64,000 bases of DNA from Diphasiastrum complanatum (Eukaryota > Streptophyta > Lycopodiopsida > Lycopodiales > Lycopodiaceae), in contig CM055093.1 of assembly GCA_029204225.1 (NCBI GenBank), forward strand, positions 3,648,974 to 3,712,973, given 5' to 3'. The notes beneath the pieces were generated by a model. It did not search any database, was not told the origin of the DNA, and worked only from the letters and a program-made list of their open reading frames with translations. The position numbers were made by a program, and so were the translations under genes. Numbering within the stretch: the first letter of the stretch is position 1; every line of letters starts with the position of its first letter. Shown here piece after piece: positions 31,932-41,356 of this stretch.

Positions 31932-33121
31932 CTTTACAAATTTACATCAAATCGATAATGAGATTGGATATAGATTTTTCCAAAAAACTATCTCAGATTA
32001 GATCTGCTAGCTCTATTCCACTTTTCAAGAATCAGATTCTATATGATGAAAACCTACCCAGAATTTGATCAATCGATACTTCTCAAAAATGATAAATCTC
32101 TCAGAGTCCAATTCAGAATATATCAAATTTAATCCAAATTTTGACAGAGACTTGATCTGGAAAATCATAAACTAAAAATAGGACTGGTGAAGGTTGTCTC
32201 GACGAAGGTTCAACAATGCTATTTTGGAATAAAAACTCTTTGAACACTTTTCTAGCAATTTCTTGGAAAATAACCTTCGCCGACTTCTCAGATGGAAGAT
32301 TTGACATAAATAAAACTATGGTCAACCGGACGAAGGTTTCTGACACAAGAAAATATAGTTTTTGTAATCTGACGAGGGTAAAAATCAGATTTTTTTGTAA
32401 TCTGATCAAGATGAATTTTTGCCGAACTCAAAAATAGTATTTTTCTATAAATAGAATGTTCTGAAAACTCGGCGAAGGTTCTGGAGAAGGATCAAGAGTA
32501 ATACTGGTAATTCTGCAAAAAAATGACTTTTTTGACAAAAATATGACAATATGACAACTGATCCTCTGAAAACCTTTATATATTTGGTATTATTCTTCGT
32601 CGACCTGGCAGCAGATAGATCTAAGAGCGAAGGTTCCTTTTCTGTATTCTTTAGGGTTTTGATAAATTTTGGTATTTTTTTGGTGGTTTTTCTGATATTT
32701 CTAAAAATCGGTTGGGAATTAATCTTCGCCCTTCAAACTGAAGGTTCTGTAAAAAAACTCGAAGGTGTCTGAAACTCGGCAAAGGTTTCCTGAAAGAGGG
32801 TAAAAAGTTCTGAACTTTGATGACACTTTTTGCCTCTTTTTGACCAAATTTGGCAGATTTGACCGATTTTTGTTATTTTCTCTAATATCTCAAATCCAAA
32901 TGGATCTTAAGATTTGTGATCTGAATAGCTTTTCCTATTTAATAATCAGATTAGATTTCAAACAAGCAAATCCACTCAAATCTAGCAAAATCAATCTCAA
33001 ACTAACCCTACAATACAGATTTAACACTATTCATGCCACGACAAGATGCCTAATGCAAGCTAACCATCAACCAAACATGTTGCAAACTGAAAAATTGGCG
33101 TAGCTCCCCGACAACGGCGCC
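31932..33121 (-). other. Tat element leader (5' untranslated region)
   Basis: About 1.2 kb between primer site and gag, AT-rich, without a long frame. It holds the second cluster of CGAAGGTT motifs (listed separately). A leader this long is usual in Tat-lineage elements and should include packaging signals. Confidence 0.7.
32190..32790 (-). repeat. Cluster of CGAAGGTT-type motifs in the leader
   Basis: CGAAGGTT or its complement occurs at about 32202, 32273, 32331, 32472, 32627 and 32726 (the last as CTTCGCCC), with looser versions at 32372 (GACGAGGGT), 32761 (GAAGGTGTCT) and 32780 (GCAAAGGTTTCC). Spacing is irregular (about 60-150 bases). Both orientations occur. Confidence 0.75.
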
Positions 33122-33122
33122 A
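33105..33122 (-). promoter_or_regulatory. Primer binding site, tRNA-Asp type
   Basis: The - strand reads TGGCGCCGTTGTCGGGGA, four bases after the LTR end TACA at 33127. This is the primer site characteristic of Athila/Tat-lineage elements, and it separates this element from the many tRNA-Met-primed elements in the window. Confidence 0.9.
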
Positions 33123-33126
33123 AAAT

Positions 33127-33881
33127 TGTAGTGGGTTCTTTCCTTGCCTAACCTGAATCCAAGATCTAGTCAATCTAGCATCAAAGAGACGGAGTTACTT
33201 GTCACGCAGAGGTTCGTTCCCATGAGAGCGATAGTGTAGGTCAGATTTCAACATGAATGGAAGATCTAACACTAACATCCATTAACACTAAGCATTAACA
33301 CTACATCCATTAACCCTACTTCCATTAACCCTAAATCCACAACAATGATAGAAACTTACTCTTTTCTCTCTCCCTTTCTCTCTCACAAAAAGCATAAGAA
33401 ATAGCAATCCCAATAACGATCAAATCCAACAATTAGCAAATACCAAAAAAGCATGAGAAATGGAGGAAAAGAGAGGAAGAGCAAGGACATTTATCAATCC
33501 ATTTCTAAAGAGAACCAATCTGCTTTATTGAAATGAGGAAATGAACATCAGGAGAACTCGAGTTGGTCCTTTTTTATAGTAGAGAGGAGGACCATGGCCT
33601 CTGAATCCTATTGGTCCAGTCTTGCCTCTCTTTTTATTCAAATTTAAAAAAGTGTGGGAACCATCAAAATTGGAGAGAAACCCAACTTTATTCACTAACT
33701 TGACATTTAGGCCCTGCGACATTAAAAGTCCCACAAAAAGGCGTAAAGTCCATTTATTAACATTCTAATTAATCAAATAACTATGTGATCATTGGGTTGG
33801 ACTTACACACGTAGGGTGCCAAATCCCTCTCACTTATTAACTAGGGTTAGGGTTGCTTTGGGATCTGCAAAGCCTCCAACA
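33127..33881 (-). repeat. Tat element 5' LTR, 755 bp
   Basis: Read on the - strand it begins TGTTGGAGGC at 33881 and ends CCACTACA at 33127. A TATA box (TATAAAAAAGG) lies at about 33578-33568. A small tandem of CATTAACACTA/CCATTAACCCTA units occupies about 33277-33340. The partner LTR is not in the window, so its identity and age cannot be measured. The host sequence just upstream is CATGC. Confidence 0.85.
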
Positions 33882-34575
33882 GCATGTAGGAGGTTGCACA
33901 TCCGAACACTCGTACATATGATAGATCAGGCTTCTCACCTATATACATTTCGTATGACATCTTGTTTTCCAATGTTGTCATTATTGATCTGATTTGTAGA
34001 TGAATTGCAGTTGCAATTGCTTCAGCCCAAAATTGACTTGGGAATTGTGCTTGTGCCATCATGCACTTTGCTCCTTCTAGGGTTCTGTTTCATATTTCTG
34101 CTACACCATTGTATTGTGGTGTATATGCAGGCGTAAACTGATGTTCGATTTTTAGCTCTTGGGTGTGTTGCTCTACAAATGCTACAAATTTTTTGAATGC
34201 ATCTAACACTCTAGACTTCTTCTTTAGATAGTATATAGTTGTCATCCTACTGAAATCATCTATGAATGTGAGAAAGTATCTCGGTCCAGAAAGGGACTTG
34301 ACCTTCATGGGTTCACAGACATCTGAATGGACTAATTCCAGGATGTCCCTAGCTCTCCTTCCTTCATGTACAAATGGACATCAATGCTGCTTATTTTTTT
34401 GACAGGCTTCACAGGAGTCAGAGTTTGGACTTGTAATCTTAAGACCATTCACAAGTTCCTTCTTGATCCTTATTGGGGGAGGAATAGAGAATGCAGAATG
34501 ACTCCCCTGATGTGGGTTGCTACTAATTATCAGCAAAAACGATCTTGATGAGGAGGAAGAGATAGAAAATGCCAA
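33882..34575 (-). pseudogene. Copia integrase, interrupted by the Tat element
   Basis: From high to low coordinates: GLKITSPNSDSCEACQKNKQ (zinc-binding cysteines ahead of the core), DILELVHSDVCEPM (first catalytic D), YFLTFIDDFSRMTTIYYLK, FTPAYTPQYNGVAE (catalytic E region) and FWAEAIATAIHLQIR, ending in VRVFGCATSYM where the Tat LTR begins. A stop replaces the residue near 34380, so it was probably already decaying. The remainder, which should lie beyond the missing Tat 3' LTR, was not identified. Confidence 0.85.
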
Positions 34576-35960
34576 ATAGGATCACAACTCACACGTTAAG
34601 GACCACTGAAATAATTTTATACTCAAACAATTTTTTTTGATTTGAGTAAAGTTCATCAAAAAGGATGAATAGTATGTGGAATTACTGTTGATCAGTGTAA
34701 AAGTTAAGTCCAACTCATAATTCAATGTGGTAGTGCAAAAAGATAGTGTTTGTTCCTCAGTTGTCAGAGATAGCCATCGTCTGATTGAATTCTAAGGAGT
34801 CGAAGACGTTCGTGATTCGATCAGACTATGTGAACGAGCTAAGAAAAGCAATTGAAAAAATGTAATCGATCACAATACGCACATATTGAGATTAGACACA
34901 GATAGTAGAAGGTGTTGTTGATATATTGCACTGAATGCTTAATATGAGAGCATTTGCTCAATATGGAGCATGAACAATACAAGTGGTTACAACCTAAATG
35001 CGACATAAATTCAAATGTTCAATCTTTTGCTCTATTGCACCACCTAGTGAATGTGAGCTGGATGTATATATACACAACATCCTTGAGATTAGAAGAATTG
35101 CTTAACTAATCTATAATTACAAGACTAGTTTAGTCTAACCAAATATTGGTTGTAAATGTACTTTACAGATATTTGATGTACAACGACATCTGTACAATGT
35201 GTTGTTGGAAAGAGGTGTGTAAAAGATAGGCTAAAAAAAAATCAAATAAAAATAATTCGAATGACAAGAAAGAAAACTTATTGTGCACAGCGGAATGAAC
35301 TATCTTCCTCTTTCTTTATGCATGACTACACCTATCAATTTTGAACAGAACAATACTGATAGAAATCACGTTCGATCTTATAGTAACTAACTTTGAGATC
35401 ATTACTACAATGATTACGTAGCCAAACATCTAAGCATTGAATTATCAGACAAATAATCAGTTGCGAAGAACTACAGAAACGAAAACATTCTGAGACGATT
35501 CTAAATGCAATAAGAAGATAGTATTGATTCAGTATGAATATAAGTACAACAAGTTTGCGGATTGAAGCCGTGTACTCTAAGCTATCTCTGAGCGACTAAA
35601 TAAAAGTCTGAATTAAGCGCAATGCTAATAAGCAGTGAGCGTAATAGCAATCTCTAATCAACTCTAAAGAAGTGAGCTAGAATGCTCAAGAGTTAACTAT
35701 TCAATACTTGCTGATCTCTTGATCGCATCAATGTGGTATAATGTAGAAATATGAGCAACTATTTATACTAAGGAAATGCGGCAACATCCAATAGTAGGAC
35801 AACTTATTAGATCATCAAATGCGTCATCCAATTGGTTGTGATATGCTGGCATCCATCCAGATAGTCTCCCAGAAAGCTACTTGCTAAATGGTTAGAGCAA
35901 GTCTGTAGCCTTTAAGATTACCAATTAATTGTCTTGCAAAAAATGCAAAAAATGCAAAGG
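34576..35960. other. AT-rich, probably LTR-derived, no gene recognised
   Basis: No coding similarity. Part must be the 3' LTR of the Copia element whose coding end lies at 36190, but its far boundary is not clear. TGTTGTTG starts at 34909 and 35199 are candidates. Confidence 0.45.
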
Positions 35961-36187
35961 TCTTCACTAAAGGCATTTCCTTAACATTTGAGGCATCTGA
36001 TATTTTGTGAAAAAGTTGAAGTGAGAGAAATCTCGAAAGGCGAAAATCCTGAAAGTGTCGACACTGTAAACTGTTTTTGAATAGTTATGCAGACTGTGTA
36101 AAAACACAAAAAAATTTACAATTCTAGATAAAAGTTGGATGAAGATTAAAATGTTGATTAGTCGATTAGTATGAGAATAATCCAACA
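35961..36187 (-). repeat. Start of Copia 3' LTR (- strand)
   Basis: On the - strand TGTTGGATTATTC begins at 36187, directly after the purine-rich AAAGGGGAA that follows the stop of the Copia coding region. This is the standard polypurine tract to LTR junction. The LTR extends to lower coordinates by an unknown length. Confidence 0.7.
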
Positions 36188-36199
36188 TTCCCCTTTAAT

Positions 36200-36815
36200 C
36201 TGAATCCATGAATGCCTTGACCTTTAAACTTAGTTCTGCACAAAACTTTTTGTGTGCATCCAAGGTTAATGGTTTGGTAAAAATATCTGCTGTCATATCT
36301 TGCGTTCAACAGTACTGCAATCCGACCTCTTTGTTGAGAACTTTGCTTCTGACATAGTGATACTTGAGTTCAATGTGCTTAGTCCTAGAATGAAATCTAG
36401 GGTTTGCTGACAAGGCAATGGCACTTTGATTATCACAAAATAATAATGTCGGGGCATATTGATTAATGCAATAGTCAATAGTAGCTCGAAGATATCTCAT
36501 GGCTCCGATAAGAGCCTTTCAATGTGTCATATTGGTACAGAGATCATTGCATACATAAGAGATCCTATTATCGAATGATAAGGATACTTATGCATCTGCT
36601 CCTTCTCTTCGATTGTTTGCGGACACTGGTCCTTTGACAATTTGAGACCTGGTTCCATTGGTGAGAAAGCTAACTTGCAATTAACTAGATTATATCTGAC
36701 TAACATATTGTAGATGTACCTCTGCTGAGTAATGTAGATCAACTTTCGATTTCTGTCTCTGTGGATTTGAATACCAAGGCAAAAAAGAGCTTCGCCCAGA
36801 TCGGCCATGTTCAGA
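36200..36815 (-). pseudogene. Copia RT C-terminus and RNase H, 5'-truncated
   Basis: From high to low: MADLGEALFCLGIQIHRD (end of palm, usual MxDLGxLxYFLGI), QQRYIYNMLVRYN, LAFSPMEPGLKLS, YHSIIGSLMYA, and after a shift RYLRATIDYCINQYAP, LLFCDNQSAIALSANPRFHS, RTKHIELKYHYVRSKV and finally DMTADIFTKPLT with a terminal stop at about 36196. These are the normal last 250 residues of Copia polyproteins. Several indels are present, and everything before 36815 is missing. Confidence 0.85.
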
Positions 36816-38999
36816 AGATAACATTGTATTGCTTTCTTTAGAATATAAACCCATGGATTTTGCTACTAATTAGAAGATAAGATAATAGTAATCTAAAACT
36901 TAATAAAGCTGAAAACTTTGATGCTACCAGATGTAAAGTAAAACTAAAATATCAATTGATAACCATCATTCTCTCACACATTTACTCTTATCCATTGATT
37001 ACTAATAAATCACTTGAATATATCTCTCTCTCTCTCTATATATATATATATGATAATCATGTTGCATTAATAACTCAACTATAGAATAAGTGATCTAGTA
37101 GCATAAGCTAGGCTTTACATTTTAGAAACCTTTTGTAGAAAGGTTTTTCCAAAAACAAATATGACTACCCCCTCTCCTAGCTCATGGAACATTGGTCATG
37201 ATCCGAATGATATAAGATCATAGCTCATACTTCAAAAAAAATCCTAGGATGAAAACATGGTGCCACTTGGGAAATAAGACTTTGAAAGTTATCCTAGTCC
37301 CAAAAAATGAAAACACATTTGAAGCCATCACAAAATGAATGTTCAAGTATTAAAAGTGTTCCATGAAAATCAACATCTCAAAAATTATGAGAAAATTTTC
37401 AACAATAGTTTTTGTATTCCAAACTTGAGATGTTCAAAAAGGTCACATCAACACACACGTCCCATATGTTGAATGCATCTTGAAATATCATAACATGTAG
37501 ATAATAGGAGACATCTTCTTGGATGCTACCCCTTGGGGCACGTGTCATAAGTTGCCTTCATTACCTATTGCTTTAAATCATGTTTATTCTTTAATGTCTT
37601 GTTGATTTTTTTCTTAGCAAAGTAACACAAATAATTGAAATGAGTTTCAAACTATGAAATGAGAAAACACACTTTGAAAACAAGCCTACCATAAAATATT
37701 ATTGACTAAAACATTATATGAAAAAATAATATTTAAAAAACATAGAATGTAAGAAAATTTTGAAGAAAACTTATAATAGTGAAAAGACAACCAACCAAGT
37801 AGAAATCGGCAAAGACACTAAAGAGTACAAAATAAATTGAGCCATATGCATATAAAAACAACATGATGAATCCTGAGACCTGGTATTTCCCAACACGTGC
37901 AAAAAAATACTCAAGTGTGCTTGAGACTTAAGTCTCTTAACAACAAACTGAAAAAAAAAACAATATCATTTGACCATCTTGATGAGAAAGTTGAGATTTG
38001 ACTTCTTAAAGAGAAAGTTGAGATCCAAGTATTCTAGAATTAAAAAAGAAAAAAACTAAAAAACCAAAACAACCAATTTTTAATCATTTTTCAATTGCAG
38101 TACCTTTAAATTCTAGTTCATCTATAACTTGAGATTAAAGTAAATAAGTATAAAACGTTTTGATAAACATCCTTGTCTTTTGAGAAATATACTTATACTT
38201 CAAATTTGGATCCATGTCATAACAATGTAGTAGATTTTTCTCTTTCCATAATATTCATTTTAGAATTATAATAGATTTATTGTCGACTAAAATTTTGGTT
38301 CATTTGAAAAATATGTTGAAATGATATCAACAATTGCATTAAAATCTATTTATTCTTCCCTAATTTCATCAATTATTTCAACATCCTCTTTAATCTTTGG
38401 TAAGTAATACTTCTTCACTTGACTCTTGTTCAATGTGAATTAAACACTACATTCCCTAAGCTTTCCAACAAACTATTGTCATACATACATTTATACCTTG
38501 AATGAACATTTCCATTTCACTAAAATGGTCATACAAGTTTTCATCGTTTTTTTTTTCCAAACAATAAAAAACTATGTTTCTCTCAAGTAATGAACTAACA
38601 TAAGGTTTTGGCTATTTTTATTTTGCTTTGTGACAAATTGTTCGAAATACAATCCTAACTAAATTCTAACTAATTTTTCAAATTGCATCAATATGTTATG
38701 TTGAATAAGTTTTAGAGCTAGTTCATAAGGATTTTAACAAGCCAAAGTTGTGTTATCGAACAATTTTCAAGTAATCAAATAATGACTTCAAATGGCTTCT
38801 AATATGGAAATTTTGGTCCACAATATATAAGTATTGCAAAATCAATATCATTAAGTTCCTTATTGATAGTTCTAAAACATTAAAAATCTTAAGTTGATTT
38901 CTCAATTCTTTAGGAGGTATTAATAGTTGAATTGATTTTAACCATTTGACATGCTACCACTAAAATGTCTAAACAATATGCAATTCATTCTAATCACTT
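36816..38999. other. AT-rich, nothing recognised
   Basis: A TC/TA microsatellite sits at 37023-37051. Otherwise no open frame with a recognisable domain, no RNA gene and no LTR end could be supported. Confidence 0.5.
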
Positions 39000-39014
39000 A
39001 TTCAGTACTAAGGA

Positions 39015-39098
39015 AGCGGGGGCTGGACGCAAACGCGTGTCCTCGTCCGAGTCTGGACGCGGACGCCTCAGGGGTGCGTCCGCGTCAACGCATCCCCC
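39015..39098. other. GC-rich block with short repeats
   Basis: In an AT-rich setting, 39015-39098 has GCTGGACGCAAACGCGTG, TCTGGACGCGGACGCC and GGTGCGTCCGCGTCAACGC: repeated GGACGC units and their complement, able to pair. It is followed by poly-A. It resembles subterminal DNA of a hAT-type element, but no ends or transposase are attached. Confidence 0.4.
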
Positions 39099-40105
39099 AT
39101 TTTAAAAAAAAAAAATTTCAAAAAAAAAATTAGGAACATGCCCTCGCTGTCCCACATTCCTCGGAATTAATTATCAGAGGGTGTCTAGCACCCACCTATC
39201 CCCTCCTGTTAAAAAATAGGAAAATGGTACCCAAAAAAATTTGCAACAAACCTAACCACTGCCCCCATGCCTCCCATGTTTGATATCTACAGAATCGGAC
39301 ACAAAAGAGCAACAATTTATATTTTTTGAGTCTCCAAAACTCTATCTCGTGCCCTCGCTATCTCTCTCTCCATGACGAATCTATATTATAATAGCATATA
39401 AATATAGGTAAACGACGCGCTCCTCGGATGAACCTCAACAACTTACTAATTACTTATGGTCCACAGTGTCATTCAACACAGGGAAGTTCAAGACCTACAC
39501 AGTACCATGGCCTATGTGATGAGATAGGTTTAGGGTTTTTGGAGGTACAACGTCACATGGGCAACTAATCGGGACGGGTCCTGGAAGATGTCCGCTGGCA
39601 CAACGAACGGAAACAAGAAGCAAACTTTCACAAGAGCCAATGAGAGATAATGGCGCGACTACCGGAGCTACAGCCACGTGGCCTGCGACTCTCGGACCTG
39701 CTCCCCCGCAAGGGCGAGAAAACGCAGCACATTGGAATTAACTTCCCCGCAGAACAGCTGGCCATGGTCCAAGAAAGGGTCCTTCATTGTCGGGCCAGCT
39801 AGTAGGCAGAGCGACACAATAATGCACCTGACCAGGACGACGATTTTGTGGGCTCTACGGCACCCCAGTAATGTAAAGCCCAAATAAAGGTCCAGCCGTA
39901 TGTGGGGACTATTTCTATGTAATTTTTTGGAGTAAATGAGACTGCATACAGTTAGAGAATAGTTTACAAACAGACCCAGCCGCATGTGGCGAGATAATGT
40001 TTTTTGATACTATTCTTAAATCGAAATACAATATGCTCTTTTGGGCATCATGCGACTGGTTTTTCTGAAACACGATCTTTGTAGTTTAACATATGTAATT
40101 TGTGC

Positions 40106-40435
<330 letters not shown>

Positions 40436-41236
40436 TGTTGAATTTCACACGTGTGGATTGTCCACTACATGTACTTGTGATCTCCTAAGGTGTGTAGTTG
40501 CACCAAGATCAAGACTAGATTGAGATTCAAGATCTATCTTTGATTCTATGGCAAAAACACACTACTACATGCATTCAATCACTTCCAACTCTCACTCACA
40601 CGTGTGGGAAGTATTCAAAAAATAATCTAAGTAAAAACAAGCTGCTCTCCTCGAGTAGAGAGAGAAAATGCATTATGAGCTCTCGGGTAGAGAGAGAAAG
40701 CTAGAAATCCAATAACTCATTAGATCCAAAATGAGGAGTACAATGATACTAGTAGATTCATGAGCTACCACTATGCTTAACTATGATTGGATCACACTTT
40801 TTCACCTCTTAATCCTATTGGACCATTGATCCATGCACCTCTAAATTCTATTGGACTATATTCAAGCACACCTCAAATTTCTATTGGACCACACATGGTT
40901 CCACCTCTAAATCCTACTGGACTTCTTAAACTTCATCAAACAAAAGCATTACACTTGTCTACACTCTAATTGGCACAAGTTTGGCCTCCTACTCTATTTT
41001 GGCTCAATAGTGGCATTACAAGTGGAAATGGATAATTTGCCATCTATGCCAAATTTGACCCTATCAACATCCTACACCTAAATGCTTGACTATGAAATTC
41101 TATGAGACCCCTATATCAAAAATTTTGATTTACTTTACAATTTTGCACGTGTGCAAACATCCTCCACACATGTGAGATTCACTTGCAAACTTCTATCATA
41201 AAAAATAACAAGCTAGATTTTTGCCAATTTCTCACA
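40436..41236 (-). repeat. Copia 3' LTR, 801 bp
   Basis: The - strand starts TGTGAGAAATTGGC at 41236 and ends GAAATTCAACA at 40436. It contains the palindromes CACACGTGTG at 40446-40455 and 40597-40606, and CACGTG at 41146-41151. Confidence 0.92.
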
Positions 41237-41356
41237 CTCAAAAAATAGCTTGGAAAGGTACTAGATCACTTGAGAAGTTTGTAAATCTTTTTGAGTGGAT
41301 CCTTTGGTATGCATAAGAAGTGAAAATCAGCCAAGGGATCCATTATAGTAGCACCC

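Larger units (their letters stand above)
24930..33881 (-). mobile_element. Tat/Athila-like Ty3/Gypsy retrotransposon, 3' end missing
   Basis: On the - strand the element runs 5' LTR (33881-33127), tRNA-Asp-type primer site, leader, gag (31931 on), RT-RNase H-integrase (to 27497), spacer, then extra coding sequence (26760-24930). The integrase context (KFLYENIIIRFGCP, HRFSTPYYP) and the TGGCGCC primer site point to the Tat/Athila lineage of Ty3 elements, which often carry an additional 3' frame. No 3' LTR copy is visible below 24930, so the end has been lost. It is inserted in a Copia integrase at 33882. Frameshifts in RT and between the extra frames show it is inactive now. Confidence 0.85.

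Noticed and set aside
33838-33862. Telomere-like TAGGGTTAGGGTT
   Set aside because: Only about two units, lying within the Tat LTR; not an interstitial telomere array.
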